Shown: one piece after another, positions 6,966 through 14,729 of the stretch
How positions within the stretch are numbered: the first letter of the stretch is position 1
Layout of the letters: each line of letters opens with the position of its first letter
Source: a virus
DNA length: 64,000 nucleotides
Strand: one strand, 5' to 3'
Virus record (IMG/VR): IMGVR_UViG_3300027779_000018
Span: 17,952 to 81,951 of that record
Notes under the pieces: generated by a model
Databases searched by the model: none
Told to the model about the DNA's origin: nothing
What the model saw: the letters and a program-made list of their open reading frames with translations, nothing else
Position numbers and translations under genes: made by a program

Positions 6966-7012
6966 TTATCCACAGAGTTATCCACAAAAAGTTATCCACA
7001 GAGTTATCCACA
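6966..7012 (+). promoter_or_regulatory. array of four perfect DnaA boxes (putative origin / DnaA control site)
   Basis: TTATCCACA occurs at 6966-6974, 6978-6986, 6992-7000 and 7004-7012, all in one orientation, with start-to-start distances of 12, 14 and 12 bp. This is the strongest Escherichia coli DnaA box sequence. The array lies in a gene-free region with promoters on both sides and near a GC-skew flip. It may load host DnaA for phage replication, titrate DnaA, or regulate transcription. Confidence 0.8.
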
Positions 7013-7143
7013 GGCGCCCCTCGGTTGGCGTATCACCTGTGGCCACAGCTTAAACTGAGTCGGCCTGGTATGAAAATCGAATGAGCGCTCCCTTGATACA
7101 CCTAGTGTACAGGGTACGTCAAACGGTGTCGCAGAAATAACAC
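7013..7143. other. gene-free region with 12-bp palindrome
   Basis: Between the DnaA boxes and the next promoter I see no gene. CTGTGGCCACAG (7037-7048) is a perfect 12-bp palindrome, a plausible dimer-binding operator; its CCACA/TGTGG halves echo the DnaA box core. Confidence 0.45.
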
Positions 7144-7173
7144 TTGACAATGCCTCCGATAAACTGTTATACT
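7144..7173 (+). promoter_or_regulatory. sigma70-type promoter, repeated phage consensus
   Basis: TTGACA (7144-7149), 18-bp spacer, TATACT (7168-7173). The first ATG of the downstream gene begins 6 nt later. Confidence 0.8.
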
Positions 7174-7179
7174 ATAGGT

Positions 7180-7413
7180 ATGATAAAGAATCAAGAAAAT
7201 AAATTGATCGCGACCCACCTTGCCACAGGTCAGTCTGTAGAGATAGACCTCACTGACAAAGAGATGGTGTATGCAACCTGTAAGGACGTGTGCATCAACG
7301 AGTGCTGGGACTTCTTAGACAGCCTAGTGGACAACAGGACAGGGATTAAGATCATCGATGAATTGCAGATAGACTTCATCGTGGTTAACGGAATTAAAAA
7401 GGTTTTCCACTAG
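7180..7413 (+). CDS. hypothetical protein (77 aa)
   Basis: Small acidic protein, MIKNQENKLIATHLATGQ at the N-terminus, with C-x3-C-x3-C in the middle (TCKDVCINEC). If ATG 7180 is used the mRNA is almost leaderless; a TTG at codon 9 preceded by AAGAAAA is an alternative. The first bases resemble the leader of the 20414 gene (AATCAAGARGAAA), favouring the view that they once served as a ribosome-binding region. Function unknown. Confidence 0.6.
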   Translation: MIKNQENKLIATHLATGQSVEIDLTDKEMVYATCKDVCINECWDFLDSLVDNRTGIKIIDELQIDFIVVNGIKKVFH

Positions 7414-7439
7414 ACACACAGACCTCACCATGGTATAAT
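7411..7439 (+). promoter_or_regulatory. sigma70-type promoter
   Basis: TAGACA (7411-7416, overlapping the stop of the previous gene), 17-bp spacer, TATAAT (7434-7439). The same arrangement, TAGACA over a stop codon, occurs at 18361. Confidence 0.6.
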
Positions 7440-7445
7440 AACTGT

Positions 7446-7560
7446 ATGGTTTAAAGAAATGAATCAAAGGCAATACTAGAGTGCCTATGAAAGTCTAGTA
7501 GGGTGACGGCCGAACGTCATTAAGTTCTGATAGAGCAGAGGGGTTATGAGAGTGACCCCC
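7446..7560 (+). ncRNA. structured leader or small RNA with pseudoknot
   Basis: AGGCA (7468-7472) pairs with TGCCT (7482-7486); TACTAG in that loop (7474-7479) pairs with CTAGTA (7495-7500), an H-type pseudoknot. TGACG/CGTCA (7504-7519) and GGGGT/ACCCC (7540-7559) form two further hairpins, the last followed by CCTTT. It is either the 5' leader of the 7591 gene or a separate RNA. Confidence 0.45.
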
Positions 7561-7590
7561 CTTTACTGTTAGATAAGGATATGATATAAT

Positions 7591-7788
7591 ATGAAGACAA
7601 ACGTAATTGGAGCAGAACGGTGGACTACTGTAGATGTATACAGTATACCAAAGGACTCTACGCGTATGGCAGGAGCATCGATGCTAGAGCGTCGCACTAA
7701 GACCCCTGTAAGCCTCTCTGAGGGACTTGCAGTGTGTCAAGAGTACGAGGGTCAGGGTCATGTCGTAGAGCTCCGTAGAGTGACGTAG
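7591..7788 (+). CDS. hypothetical protein (65 aa)
   Basis: Starts MKTNVIGAERWTTVDVYSIP; mixed charge, probably alpha/beta. AAGGA lies about 12 nt before the ATG. Downstream of the pseudoknot leader, which may control it. From 7789 to 7929 I see no gene. Confidence 0.5.
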   Translation: MKTNVIGAERWTTVDVYSIPKDSTRMAGASMLERRTKTPVSLSEGLAVCQEYEGQGHVVELRRVT

Positions 7789-7929
7789 AGAGAGAGCGTC
7801 TTAAAACAGTGCTGTGGGACTCCTAGACTCTTTTAGAAGCGACCTAGACCCCCACCCTAATTGTATTCAAAGATTATTCTAAGTGATATCAAAAAATTTC
7901 TCAGGTAAAAATTATGACTAAAAACAAAA

Positions 7930-8085
7930 ATGAATAATTCAGAGCAATGGAAAAAGAACTCCGATGAATGGGTCAAGACCATGGAAGCATCAAGAATTAA
8001 AAAAGAAGAATACAACAAGTATCGTATCACCACGAAGAACCCATTATCCTACAGAGATTGGTTGGCCATGGGAGAAATATCATGA
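7930..8085 (+). CDS. tiny hypothetical protein (51 aa)
   Basis: Frame starting MNNSEQWKKNSDEWVKTMEA, helical and charged, ending RDWLAMGEIS. Its stop overlaps the ATG of the following membrane-protein gene (ATGA), which supports real coding and coupling. Function unknown. Confidence 0.55.
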   Translation: MNNSEQWKKNSDEWVKTMEASRIKKEEYNKYRITTKNPLSYRDWLAMGEIS

Positions 8086-8357
8086 GTCACAGTGCAATGT
8101 TTAAAGCAATGAATCGAGAGAAGTCTGCATGGATTCTTAAATGGGTCGCAAGTGTATGTCTAGTGATAGGAATGAGTGTTCGTGCAAGTGGTATACCCGA
8201 ACTCGCTATATTTGATTTAACATTTTCCTTCGTGGGTATATGTGGTTGGTTGACGGTGAGTATTATATGGAATGACCGTGCATTGATATTATTAAATGCA
8301 ACTGGGTTTCTGATTTTATTGACTGGTTTAATTAAATACTTTTTCGTGGGAGTCTAA
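8082..8357 (+). CDS. small membrane protein, DUF6552-like
   Basis: 91 residues with three hydrophobic helices (KWVASVCLVIGMSVRAS, FDLTFSFVGICGWLTVSIIW, LILLNATGFLILLTGLIKYF). The layout resembles DUF6552 proteins of marine phages. I start it at 8082 because of the ATGA overlap with the upstream frame, rather than the ATG 24 nt earlier. Inner-membrane location expected; role unknown. Confidence 0.65.
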   Translation: MSHSAMFKAMNREKSAWILKWVASVCLVIGMSVRASGIPELAIFDLTFSFVGICGWLTVSIIWNDRALILLNATGFLILLTGLIKYFFVGV

Positions 8358-8360
8358 ATA
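8353..8360 (+). promoter_or_regulatory. late-type promoter box TCTAAATA
   Basis: TCTAAATA differs from the T4 late box TATAAATA at one position and lies exactly 5 nt before the ATG at 8366, as in six other genes of this window. Confidence 0.45.
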
Positions 8361-8365
8361 ATATC

Positions 8366-8644
8366 ATGATAGATTTTTTATTAAGTATACTGACCTTTCC
8401 TTTTTGGTTAGTGTCTACCTTTTTCATTTACGCTTTTGGAATTGTGTTTTACTATGGCATCTATGTGTTGTGTCGTGTGTACATCTACGAGGCACATTGG
8501 GATACCATTAAAGACAAGGTCTTTACAAGAACAGAAATGAAAACCCATAGGGAGCCCTCTCGTGTCTACACCAAGGCAGAAGATTATAAGACACCAAAGG
8601 ACTACTCACCGAAACACGATGATATAGAGGATTATATAAATTAA
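8366..8644 (+). CDS. membrane protein with acidic/Lys tail (92 aa)
   Basis: One or two N-terminal hydrophobic helices (FLLSILTFPFWLVSTFFIYA, FGIVFYYGIYVLCRVYI), then a charged Tyr/Lys/Asp-rich cytoplasmic tail. No Shine-Dalgarno; a late-type box ends 5 nt before ATG. The stop is followed by the next ATG after one base. Unrecognised. Confidence 0.6.
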   Translation: MIDFLLSILTFPFWLVSTFFIYAFGIVFYYGIYVLCRVYIYEAHWDTIKDKVFTRTEMKTHREPSRVYTKAEDYKTPKDYSPKHDDIEDYIN

Positions 8645-8645
8645 T

Positions 8646-8849
8646 ATGCAAGACGCAAATATTTTAATACACATAGGATACGTTGTCGCACTCGTGTGGT
8701 TTGTATTCCGTAACGGCCGTAAGAGTGGTCGTAAAGAACTTTGTGAGGAATTCATGGAGAAGGGACTCATTACAGAAGCTAAACTCATGAAACACTACCC
8801 ACCACCCCCTGAAATTAAAGACGATTTGAAAAACCCCCCGAAAGAATAG
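8646..8849 (+). CDS. small single-span membrane protein (67 aa)
   Basis: N-terminal transmembrane helix (ILIHIGYVVALVWFVF), then NGRKSGRKELCEEFMEKGLI and a Pro-rich tail. Third of three consecutive membrane-protein genes. Function unknown; a role in lysis or membrane remodelling is only a guess. Confidence 0.6.
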   Translation: MQDANILIHIGYVVALVWFVFRNGRKSGRKELCEEFMEKGLITEAKLMKHYPPPPEIKDDLKNPPKE

Positions 8850-8858
8850 GACAGTATA

Positions 8859-10169
8859 ATGAATGAAACAAAGAAAGACAGTGAGAAAGTCATTTCGGAT
8901 GAGACTCAGCAGAACATAAGAATCCTAGGGATTAATATTTCACATGACGCGTCTATTGCAGTCATCGATAACGGTGTCGTAACCAGTGTCTACGAAGAGG
9001 AACGCTGTCGCAGGACGAAGTACTGGGCTCCCCATGGGGATAAGGAAACACTCTACCAGTGTATCGAGCAGAAGAACCTAGAAGAGATTGATGAGGTGGT
9101 CTTCACTTCATTTGATCGCAGGCAGTTTAATGTTGTGGTCTCACCCACGATCAGTCTCGACAGAATGAAGTCTCGTGAGTTTATTAGAAAATTAGAAACA
9201 CAACAATTGTCTCGAGCTCGGTTAGAAGAGTTGGTAGAAGAATACCCCGATGATTTCTCTATTGAGAAAATCTATGAGAACGATGAAGACCAAAGAATCA
9301 TGGATGACATCGCAACCAATCAGTTAGGATTATCTTCAGAGGAATACCTCTACAATGTAGATCACCATGTCCACCATGCCTATTGTGGATTCGTTCAGTC
9401 AGAGATGGAGAATGCATTGGTCATTGTCATGGACGGTGGTGGCTGTCAGAAATATTACGACACACATCCTGCTTACCAAGAAATTGAATCCATTTATTAT
9501 GCTACCAAAGGTGGGATGGAACCCTGTTGGAGTCGATTGTCGAACAGTCGTTTCATCGGGGACTTCGATGAGTTCTTCCCCAACGAATGTCACGCAGCTG
9601 GTCTCTGTTACTTAGATGAAGAGGAACATAGGGATGGGGTTGATCTTTGTTTTACTTCTCGTCCTAGCGCTGGTATGAACTTCAGTAACATGTCTCTAGC
9701 ACTAGGGACGGATGACCAAGGTCGAGCAGCTGGAAAAGTGATGGGTATGGCATCCTACGGAAAACCTTCTCAGAATATATTCAACAAGTATAATGTCAGT
9801 CAACAATTGGAACTCGATTCCTACGACCATACGGTGGAGATCATCAAACGTGCTATTGACTATGCACCTGATTGTAGGAACATTGTTCTCAGTGGTGGGT
9901 ACTCTTTAAACTGTACCAACAACTACAAGTACTTAGAGGCCTTCCCTGATTATCAAATCTTCGTTGACCCTATTCCCCATGATGGTGGAACGGCAGTCGG
10001 AGCTGCATTGCAGATGTGGGAAAATATTAATAGTAATAATGTTTCTAATAATGTACAAAGTACATTTAATGAAACAAATGAAGAGGATAACGACACTTTA
10101 CCCGACTGGCCAGAGATAAAAGATGATGAACCACAGATCACCCCTTTAGAGTGGAGTGCAGATAAATGA
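8859..10169 (+). CDS. carbamoyltransferase, N-terminal (Kae1-like) subunit
   Basis: 436 residues matching the N-terminal domain of the NodU/CmcH/TobZ O-carbamoyltransferases. GINISHDASIAVID (24-37), the metal/substrate motif DHHVHHA (168-174) and MDGGG (191-195) are clear; VLSGGYSLNCTNN near residue 350 is the usual nucleotide-site loop. The protein ends in an acidic linker of about 50 residues. The C-terminal YrdC-like part is a separate gene whose ATG overlaps this stop by 4 nt. In the family this domain transfers a carbamoyl group to a hydroxyl; target here unknown, possibly DNA or a surface sugar. Confidence 0.88.
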   Translation: MNETKKDSEKVISDETQQNIRILGINISHDASIAVIDNGVVTSVYEEERCRRTKYWAPHGDKETLYQCIEQKNLEEIDEVVFTSFDRRQFNVVVSPTISLDRMKSREFIRKLETQQLSRARLEELVEEYPDDFSIEKIYENDEDQRIMDDIATNQLGLSSEEYLYNVDHHVHHAYCGFVQSEMENALVIVMDGGGCQKYYDTHPAYQEIESIYYATKGGMEPCWSRLSNSRFIGDFDEFFPNECHAAGLCYLDEEEHRDGVDLCFTSRPSAGMNFSNMSLALGTDDQGRAAGKVMGMASYGKPSQNIFNKYNVSQQLELDSYDHTVEIIKRAIDYAPDCRNIVLSGGYSLNCTNNYKYLEAFPDYQIFVDPIPHDGGTAVGAALQMWENINSNNVSNNVQSTFNETNEEDNDTLPDWPEIKDDEPQITPLEWSADK

Positions 10170-10786
10170 TTACAAGAATAGTAAGAGACTTAGATGACAT
10201 CGTTGATTTAATTATTGATGAGAAACAAATCGTTGCGATCTTTCAAGGTGAAGGTGAGTGGGGCCCTAGAGCGCTAGGTAACCGTTCTATTCTATTTGAC
10301 CCTAGACATAAGGAAGCTAAACAAATCGTCAACAGTGTGAAGAAGAGAGAGTCCTACAGACCTTTTGCAGGGAGTGTCATGGCAGAACATGCTCATGAGT
10401 ATTTTCACATGTTGCAATTAAAAGAATCCCCATGGATGTCCTTTGCGATTCAAGCAAAAGATATTGCCTACGAAAAAGTACCGACACTGGTACACGCAGA
10501 TGGGACTTGCAGAATTCAAACGGTCACAAGAGAACAGAATAAAAACTATTACGAATTAATTGAAGCCTTCTATGAGAAGACTGGTGTCCCGATGATTTTT
10601 AATACTTCGTTTAACTTGGGTGGTGAAGCACTGGTTGAAACAATTCAAGATGCTATTGACACTTGCAACCGTTCTGAAATTAATTACCTCTATATTCCTG
10701 AAGACCAAGACTTTGATATCCCCTTTGAACAATTGAAATATAAATCATTGGAAGAGATAAACAAAAATAAAGGGGACATGGAATAG
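10166..10786 (+). CDS. carbamoyltransferase, C-terminal (YrdC-like) subunit
   Basis: 206 residues matching the C-terminal NodU/CmcH domain, which makes carbamoyl-adenylate from carbamoyl phosphate and ATP. The family motifs GEGEWGPRALGNRSI, RESYRPFAGS and FNTSFNLGGE are intact. ATGA overlap with the N-terminal gene implies coupled, near-equal synthesis and a two-subunit enzyme. Both halves are free of internal stops, so this is a clean split at the domain boundary rather than decay. Confidence 0.88.
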   Translation: MITRIVRDLDDIVDLIIDEKQIVAIFQGEGEWGPRALGNRSILFDPRHKEAKQIVNSVKKRESYRPFAGSVMAEHAHEYFHMLQLKESPWMSFAIQAKDIAYEKVPTLVHADGTCRIQTVTREQNKNYYELIEAFYEKTGVPMIFNTSFNLGGEALVETIQDAIDTCNRSEINYLYIPEDQDFDIPFEQLKYKSLEEINKNKGDME

Positions 10787-10813
10787 ATGATTTCAATTCG
10801 TTTGGTTTTAAAT

Positions 10814-10821
10814 ACTAAATA
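10814..10821 (+). promoter_or_regulatory. late-type promoter box ACTAAATA
   Basis: ACTAAATA ends exactly 5 nt before the ATG of the hesB gene at 10827; the same 8-mer and spacing occur at 18102. Confidence 0.45.
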
Positions 10822-10826
10822 GTAAG

Positions 10827-11162
10827 ATGATAGAAGTTACAGACATTGCAATTGCAAAACTCATAGAGAAGAAAGTAGACTCAGTTAGAATGGGTGTTAC
10901 TGGTGGTGGGTGTAGTGGTTACGAATACGTTTTTGTCGAAGACGAATTTAAAGACGGAGACGAAGTAATTGATTACGGTAAGTTTAAATTTCTGATAGAT
11001 AGAATGAGTCAACCCTTTTTAAGAGGGGTGACATTAGATTATATTAAAGAAGGATTGAATGAAACATTTACGTTTCAGAATCCAAATGAAGAAGCCAGTT
11101 GTGGCTGTGGAGTGAGTATTACATTTAATGAAGACATCGTCAGCGAAAGCCAAAGGGCGTAA
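10827..11162 (+). CDS. hesB: A-type Fe-S carrier, HesB/IscA family
   Basis: 111 residues with the three conserved cysteines of A-type iron-sulfur carriers: C29 in GGGCSGYEY and C92/C94 in SCGCG. Length and fold order match IscA/ErpA. In the cell it would pass Fe-S clusters to apo-proteins, perhaps the phage's own radical-SAM enzyme. hesB-like genes are a hallmark of marine T4-like phages. Its end overlaps the next gene by 35 nt. Confidence 0.93.
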   Translation: MIEVTDIAIAKLIEKKVDSVRMGVTGGGCSGYEYVFVEDEFKDGDEVIDYGKFKFLIDRMSQPFLRGVTLDYIKEGLNETFTFQNPNEEASCGCGVSITFNEDIVSESQRA

Positions 11163-11478
11163 ACTACAACAGTGGTTTGCCCAAGTAATGGTTAATACAC
11201 TTAACCTACATGAGGAAGATTTAGAATCTAGACCGATGGGGTCACAGGGTGAGGATATTATTATGGGTCGAGAGTCAAGGGAACAGTTTCCGTACTCAAT
11301 CGAATGTAAAAACCAAGAAGCTGTTAACGTATGGAAAGCTTACGAACAAGCTGAAACAAATTGTAAGGGGTACGAACCCCTAGTAGTGATTAAACGAAAC
11401 CGAAGTAAACCACTAGTGTTAGTGGATGCTGAACACTTCGTTGCACTACACAAAAGAGAAACGAATGAAATCATTTAA
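11128..11478 (+). CDS. small PD-(D/E)XK-type nuclease
   Basis: 116 residues with a nuclease-like core: RPMGSQGEDI followed by SIECKNQE (the ExK pair) and a helix WKAYEQAETN. This arrangement is seen in small phage endonucleases and Holliday-junction-resolvase-like proteins. It overlaps hesB by 35 nt and the RimK-like gene by 14 nt, so it is deep in one operon. A role in DNA repair, recombination or packaging is likely; exact activity open. Confidence 0.65.
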   Translation: MKTSSAKAKGRKLQQWFAQVMVNTLNLHEEDLESRPMGSQGEDIIMGRESREQFPYSIECKNQEAVNVWKAYEQAETNCKGYEPLVVIKRNRSKPLVLVDAEHFVALHKRETNEII

Positions 11479-12508
11479 CGAGTCAAGAATAGTCCAAGAG
11501 GCACCTGAGAAGAACTACAAGTTAGTTCTCATTTCTCATGATGATCCTAATGACACTAATGATACTGGTGTCCTGATTAGAGACACCGCTAAGAAGATGG
11601 GCATTGAAGTACACCTATGTGAATTCATGGGAGCTTACCTTACTAGGAAGGGGAAGAAGACATTCCTCAATTCATTTAAAGTCAACAAGGAAGGTGATAT
11701 AGAAACATTAGGTGGTGATAAAGGTATCACCGATGGTAAAGATCACATGCAAGAACCTATCGAACTGGATGACAACACTCTCATCATGGTCAGAGGTATC
11801 GGAACAAGTGGTATCAGTGGTAACGCATCGTGGAAGAACTTAGCATTTCAACTTGAACAAGAAGGACATTCAGTCGTTAACTCTACCCAGTGTCATTGGT
11901 ATTGTGCAGACAAAGACCTCAATCAATATATGTTTGAGAAAGAACACTTCACCACCCCCATTACTACAAGGATGACTCATTCAGAAGATGGTGTTGAAGC
12001 CATGAAACGAATTGGTGATGAGTTCCCTGTAATATTAAAAACAGGAACAGGAAGTCGTGGTATAGGTGTAGTGTACATTGAGTCTCATAAAACCCTTAGA
12101 GCAATCGCACAATTATTATATCGTGAGTCAGAGTGGACAGATATTCTTTTACAAGAGTTTGTAAAATGTAAATACGATGTTCGTGCAATTGTTTGTTGTG
12201 GTGAAGTGATCGGTGCAATGAAACGTCCAATCGTGGATGGAGATTTCAGAAGTAATGTTTCACAAGGTTCAAAAGCAGAAGCAATGGAGTTGACCGAAAA
12301 AGAAATTGCAGAATGTATCAGAGCTGCAGATTGTGTCGAAGCAAAAATATCAGGAGTGGATTTTATTCCTGCGACAGACAGAGAGAAAGGTGAACCAATA
12401 TTCATTGAAGTAAATTCAACGCCAGGCTTAAAAGGAATTGCAGAAGTCATTCCAAACATAGTGAAGGATGTCCTGAAGTGTTTTTATAATAGAGAGTTTT
12501 GGAAATAG
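11465..12508 (+). CDS. RimK-like ATP-grasp ligase
   Basis: 347-residue ATP-grasp protein resembling RimK, which adds glutamate to proteins or small molecules. Visible motifs: VILKTGTGSRGIGVVYIES (ATP lysine and Gly-rich loop), LLQEFVK (hinge), DVRAIVCCGEVIGAMKR, and the metal-binding EVNSTPGLKGI near the end. I start it at 11465 (GAGAAACG before ATG); the longer frame lacks a ribosome-binding site. RimK-like ligases occur in related marine phages; the acceptor is unknown. Confidence 0.85.
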   Translation: MKSFNESRIVQEAPEKNYKLVLISHDDPNDTNDTGVLIRDTAKKMGIEVHLCEFMGAYLTRKGKKTFLNSFKVNKEGDIETLGGDKGITDGKDHMQEPIELDDNTLIMVRGIGTSGISGNASWKNLAFQLEQEGHSVVNSTQCHWYCADKDLNQYMFEKEHFTTPITTRMTHSEDGVEAMKRIGDEFPVILKTGTGSRGIGVVYIESHKTLRAIAQLLYRESEWTDILLQEFVKCKYDVRAIVCCGEVIGAMKRPIVDGDFRSNVSQGSKAEAMELTEKEIAECIRAADCVEAKISGVDFIPATDREKGEPIFIEVNSTPGLKGIAEVIPNIVKDVLKCFYNREFWK

Positions 12509-12510
12509 AC

Positions 12511-12540
12511 TTGACAATGGGTTGAACATTTTGATATACT
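12511..12540 (+). promoter_or_regulatory. sigma70-type promoter, repeated phage consensus
   Basis: TTGACA (12511-12516), 18-bp spacer, TATACT (12535-12540). It starts immediately after the RimK-like gene and drives 12573 onward. Confidence 0.8.
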
Positions 12541-12572
12541 AGATACAATAAAACTTCAACTAGAAAATATAT

Positions 12573-13274
12573 ATGATGACAAACACAATATCAATACAAG
12601 ACCGATGTGCAAATAAAGCCTTAGATGCTTTCGGTGAAATAGAATACCAAATAGACGAATACCTTGCACGACCCTTTGGAAGTGACTGGGAGTGCATTAG
12701 GTATTTAAATAAACTTGCATATTCCCCCATGGTAATAAAATACATGAGGGGTCAATTATCTGACATGGTCACCGAAGTAAAAAATAAAGAAGGGTGTGAA
12801 CAGTTAGAGGAAGCCTACAGCTTCCTAAACAAATCAGAAAAGAAAAAATTCCTAACATTCCTAGATTCAATCGAAAGTGATATTGCACGATACCTTGTAA
12901 CTAATAAAACAAGACGTAAAGCAAAAATTAAAACCCCTGCACAGATGGTTGCTAAACTCCCTTACCTTAAACAAGACCACGAGCTGGTGTCGATTAATCC
13001 TGAAGAGATTATTCGTGCAAGGATGTTATACACTTATAATATTAAGACAAGGAGACTAGCATCTTACACTGGACATTTATCTGTCAAAGCAACCAGTATT
13101 ATAGGATTTGATAAGAGTGAAGAAAAGACCTTGACAGATCGTAGGCTTCTTGATAGAATGGTACAAGGTGGTAATATAATTGCATCGGGTTTCATGGACG
13201 AATTAAAAACCAAGTCATATGAACCCAGTAAGATAATTACCAAAAATACAATATTATTAAAAGTGATTAAATAA
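12573..13274 (+). CDS. hypothetical protein (233 aa)
   Basis: Helical protein, unrecognised. It starts MMTNTISIQDRCANKALDAF and has a basic centre (VTNKTRRKAKIKTP). Its stop overlaps the ATG of the RNase H gene (TAATG), so it belongs to the replication operon. A DNA-binding or replication accessory role is inferred from position only. Confidence 0.7.
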   Translation: MMTNTISIQDRCANKALDAFGEIEYQIDEYLARPFGSDWECIRYLNKLAYSPMVIKYMRGQLSDMVTEVKNKEGCEQLEEAYSFLNKSEKKKFLTFLDSIESDIARYLVTNKTRRKAKIKTPAQMVAKLPYLKQDHELVSINPEEIIRARMLYTYNIKTRRLASYTGHLSVKATSIIGFDKSEEKTLTDRRLLDRMVQGGNIIASGFMDELKTKSYEPSKIITKNTILLKVIK

Positions 13275-14110
13275 TGATTCTAATAGATTTTACCCAAACC
13301 ATAATAGCAGGTTTGATGGCACAGCTCAAGATGAACAATGGTGAGGTGTCAGAAGATATGTTACGACATATGATATTGAACTCTGTTCGTGTTTATCAGA
13401 AACGATACTCTAATGAATATGGTGAGATCACTTTATGTACGGATGCACCCAATACATGGAGAAAAGAATTCATGCCATTGTATAAAGCAAACCGTAAGAA
13501 GACTAGAGATAAATCAGACCTAGACTGGGGTATGTTATTCGAAACACTTAATAAAGTTAAACAGGAAATCAAAGAGAACTTCCCATACCGATATATGTAT
13601 GTTGAACGTGCAGAGGCAGATGACATCATCGCCATCCTAGTTAAACATGCAAAAGAACCAGTGATGATAGTCAGTGGAGATAAAGACTTCCAACAGTTAC
13701 ACAAGTATGACTATGTGAAACAATGGAGTCCCAACCTAAATAAACTAATAGATTGTCCCAACCCTGAATTGTTTCTTAGGGAACATATTCTAACTGGGGA
13801 CAAATCAGATGGCATTCCAAATATATTATCTAATGATGATTGTTTTGCAGAAGGTATCAGACAGACACCTTTAAGAAAAGGTATAAAAGATAGTTACCTC
13901 AGAATGACCATTGAAAAAGACGATAAATACTATCGGAACTATTTAAGAAACCAAACTCTTATTGACCTAGAGTTCATTCCTCAAGATTTAGAGGATTGTA
14001 TCTTAGACGAGTTTTCAAAGACTGCACCTGTAAGAGGGAAAGTATTTGATTACCTAAGAACACATAGGTTGAATGAGTTATTAAATCATGTAGAGGACTT
14101 TACGTTATGA
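13274..14110 (+). CDS. rnh: T4 RNase H-like 5'-3' flap/exonuclease
   Basis: 278 residues of the FEN/T4 RNase H family, which removes RNA primers and flaps on the lagging strand. The acidic metal sites are readable: D5 in MILIDFTQ, E114/D116/D117 in AEADDII, D136/D138 in SGDKDFQ and D176/D179 in GDKSDGIPN. It is coupled to its neighbours on both sides by 1-4 nt overlaps. Confidence 0.92.
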   Translation: MILIDFTQTIIAGLMAQLKMNNGEVSEDMLRHMILNSVRVYQKRYSNEYGEITLCTDAPNTWRKEFMPLYKANRKKTRDKSDLDWGMLFETLNKVKQEIKENFPYRYMYVERAEADDIIAILVKHAKEPVMIVSGDKDFQQLHKYDYVKQWSPNLNKLIDCPNPELFLREHILTGDKSDGIPNILSNDDCFAEGIRQTPLRKGIKDSYLRMTIEKDDKYYRNYLRNQTLIDLEFIPQDLEDCILDEFSKTAPVRGKVFDYLRTHRLNELLNHVEDFTL

Positions 14111-14619
14111 CAGAAAAGAAAGGAAGAGGGCGTCCCAAGGGAGCTCCAAATAAACCGTTAATGGAAATTGATACAAAAAGAAATACACTTCTAAACAATG
14201 CAGATGTTGTTGAAATTTTGAGTCAAGCAAACCTAGTTGCACCTGAGAACGAAACCCATGCAGTCAATGGACTTATGGTATTCGGTAAAAAGAATGGTGC
14301 AATCAAACCAATCCTACAGTGGGTCTTCTCTTCGAAGATCAACTCAACCTTGCCTGAAGGCAAGACTCCGTACAAAAGTAATGATGCACCAGCAACAGAC
14401 TTAGCTGAAACCAGTCTAAGGTTTGAACACAGGTTATTCAAGTATTTTGTAACAGAGCAGATTCCTATGACAAAGCGTGAAGCTATGTGGATAGGTATGT
14501 TGGAAGGAATACCTACTAGGGAAGCAGAATTGATGGACTTAGTAAAAGACGGTAAGTGGCCGTTTAAAAATATCACTGGTGAGATCGCGAAGAAAGCTTT
14601 CTCTGACATTAACATTTAA
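14107..14619 (+). CDS. DUF6433-like phage protein
   Basis: 170 residues with an AT-hook-like N-terminus (KGRGRPKGAPNKP) and the C-terminal pattern of DUF6433 phage proteins: SSKINSTLPEGKTPYKSND, LFKYFV, KREAMWIGMLEGIP and ITGEIAKKAF. The family is confined to T4-like phages and has no known function; the AT-hook suggests DNA binding. ATGA overlap with rnh. Confidence 0.8.
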   Translation: MTEKKGRGRPKGAPNKPLMEIDTKRNTLLNNADVVEILSQANLVAPENETHAVNGLMVFGKKNGAIKPILQWVFSSKINSTLPEGKTPYKSNDAPATDLAETSLRFEHRLFKYFVTEQIPMTKREAMWIGMLEGIPTREAELMDLVKDGKWPFKNITGEIAKKAFSDINI

Positions 14620-14729
14620 TAAATATAAGAGTAGTTCGAGACTATAGATATAATTAGGACTGGATTGAACGAGTCAATAAAAACTTTTTTAGTCGTATAC
14701 TGCTCCATGGGAATTGAGGAAATTTAATA

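Noticed and set aside
6817-7011. Minus-strand frame of 64 codons through the DnaA boxes
   Set aside because: Its repeats (DNSVDNFLWITLW) are just the translated DnaA boxes; no ribosome-binding site.
7180-7203. Firm leaderless call for the 7180 and 20390 starts
   Set aside because: Both have a later in-frame start with a purine-rich site in front, and their first codons look like a shared leader, so they are not counted among leaderless genes.
7562-7590. TTTACT-N17-TATAAT promoter before the 7591 gene
   Set aside because: The -10 touches the ATG, so transcription would start inside the gene; probably chance.
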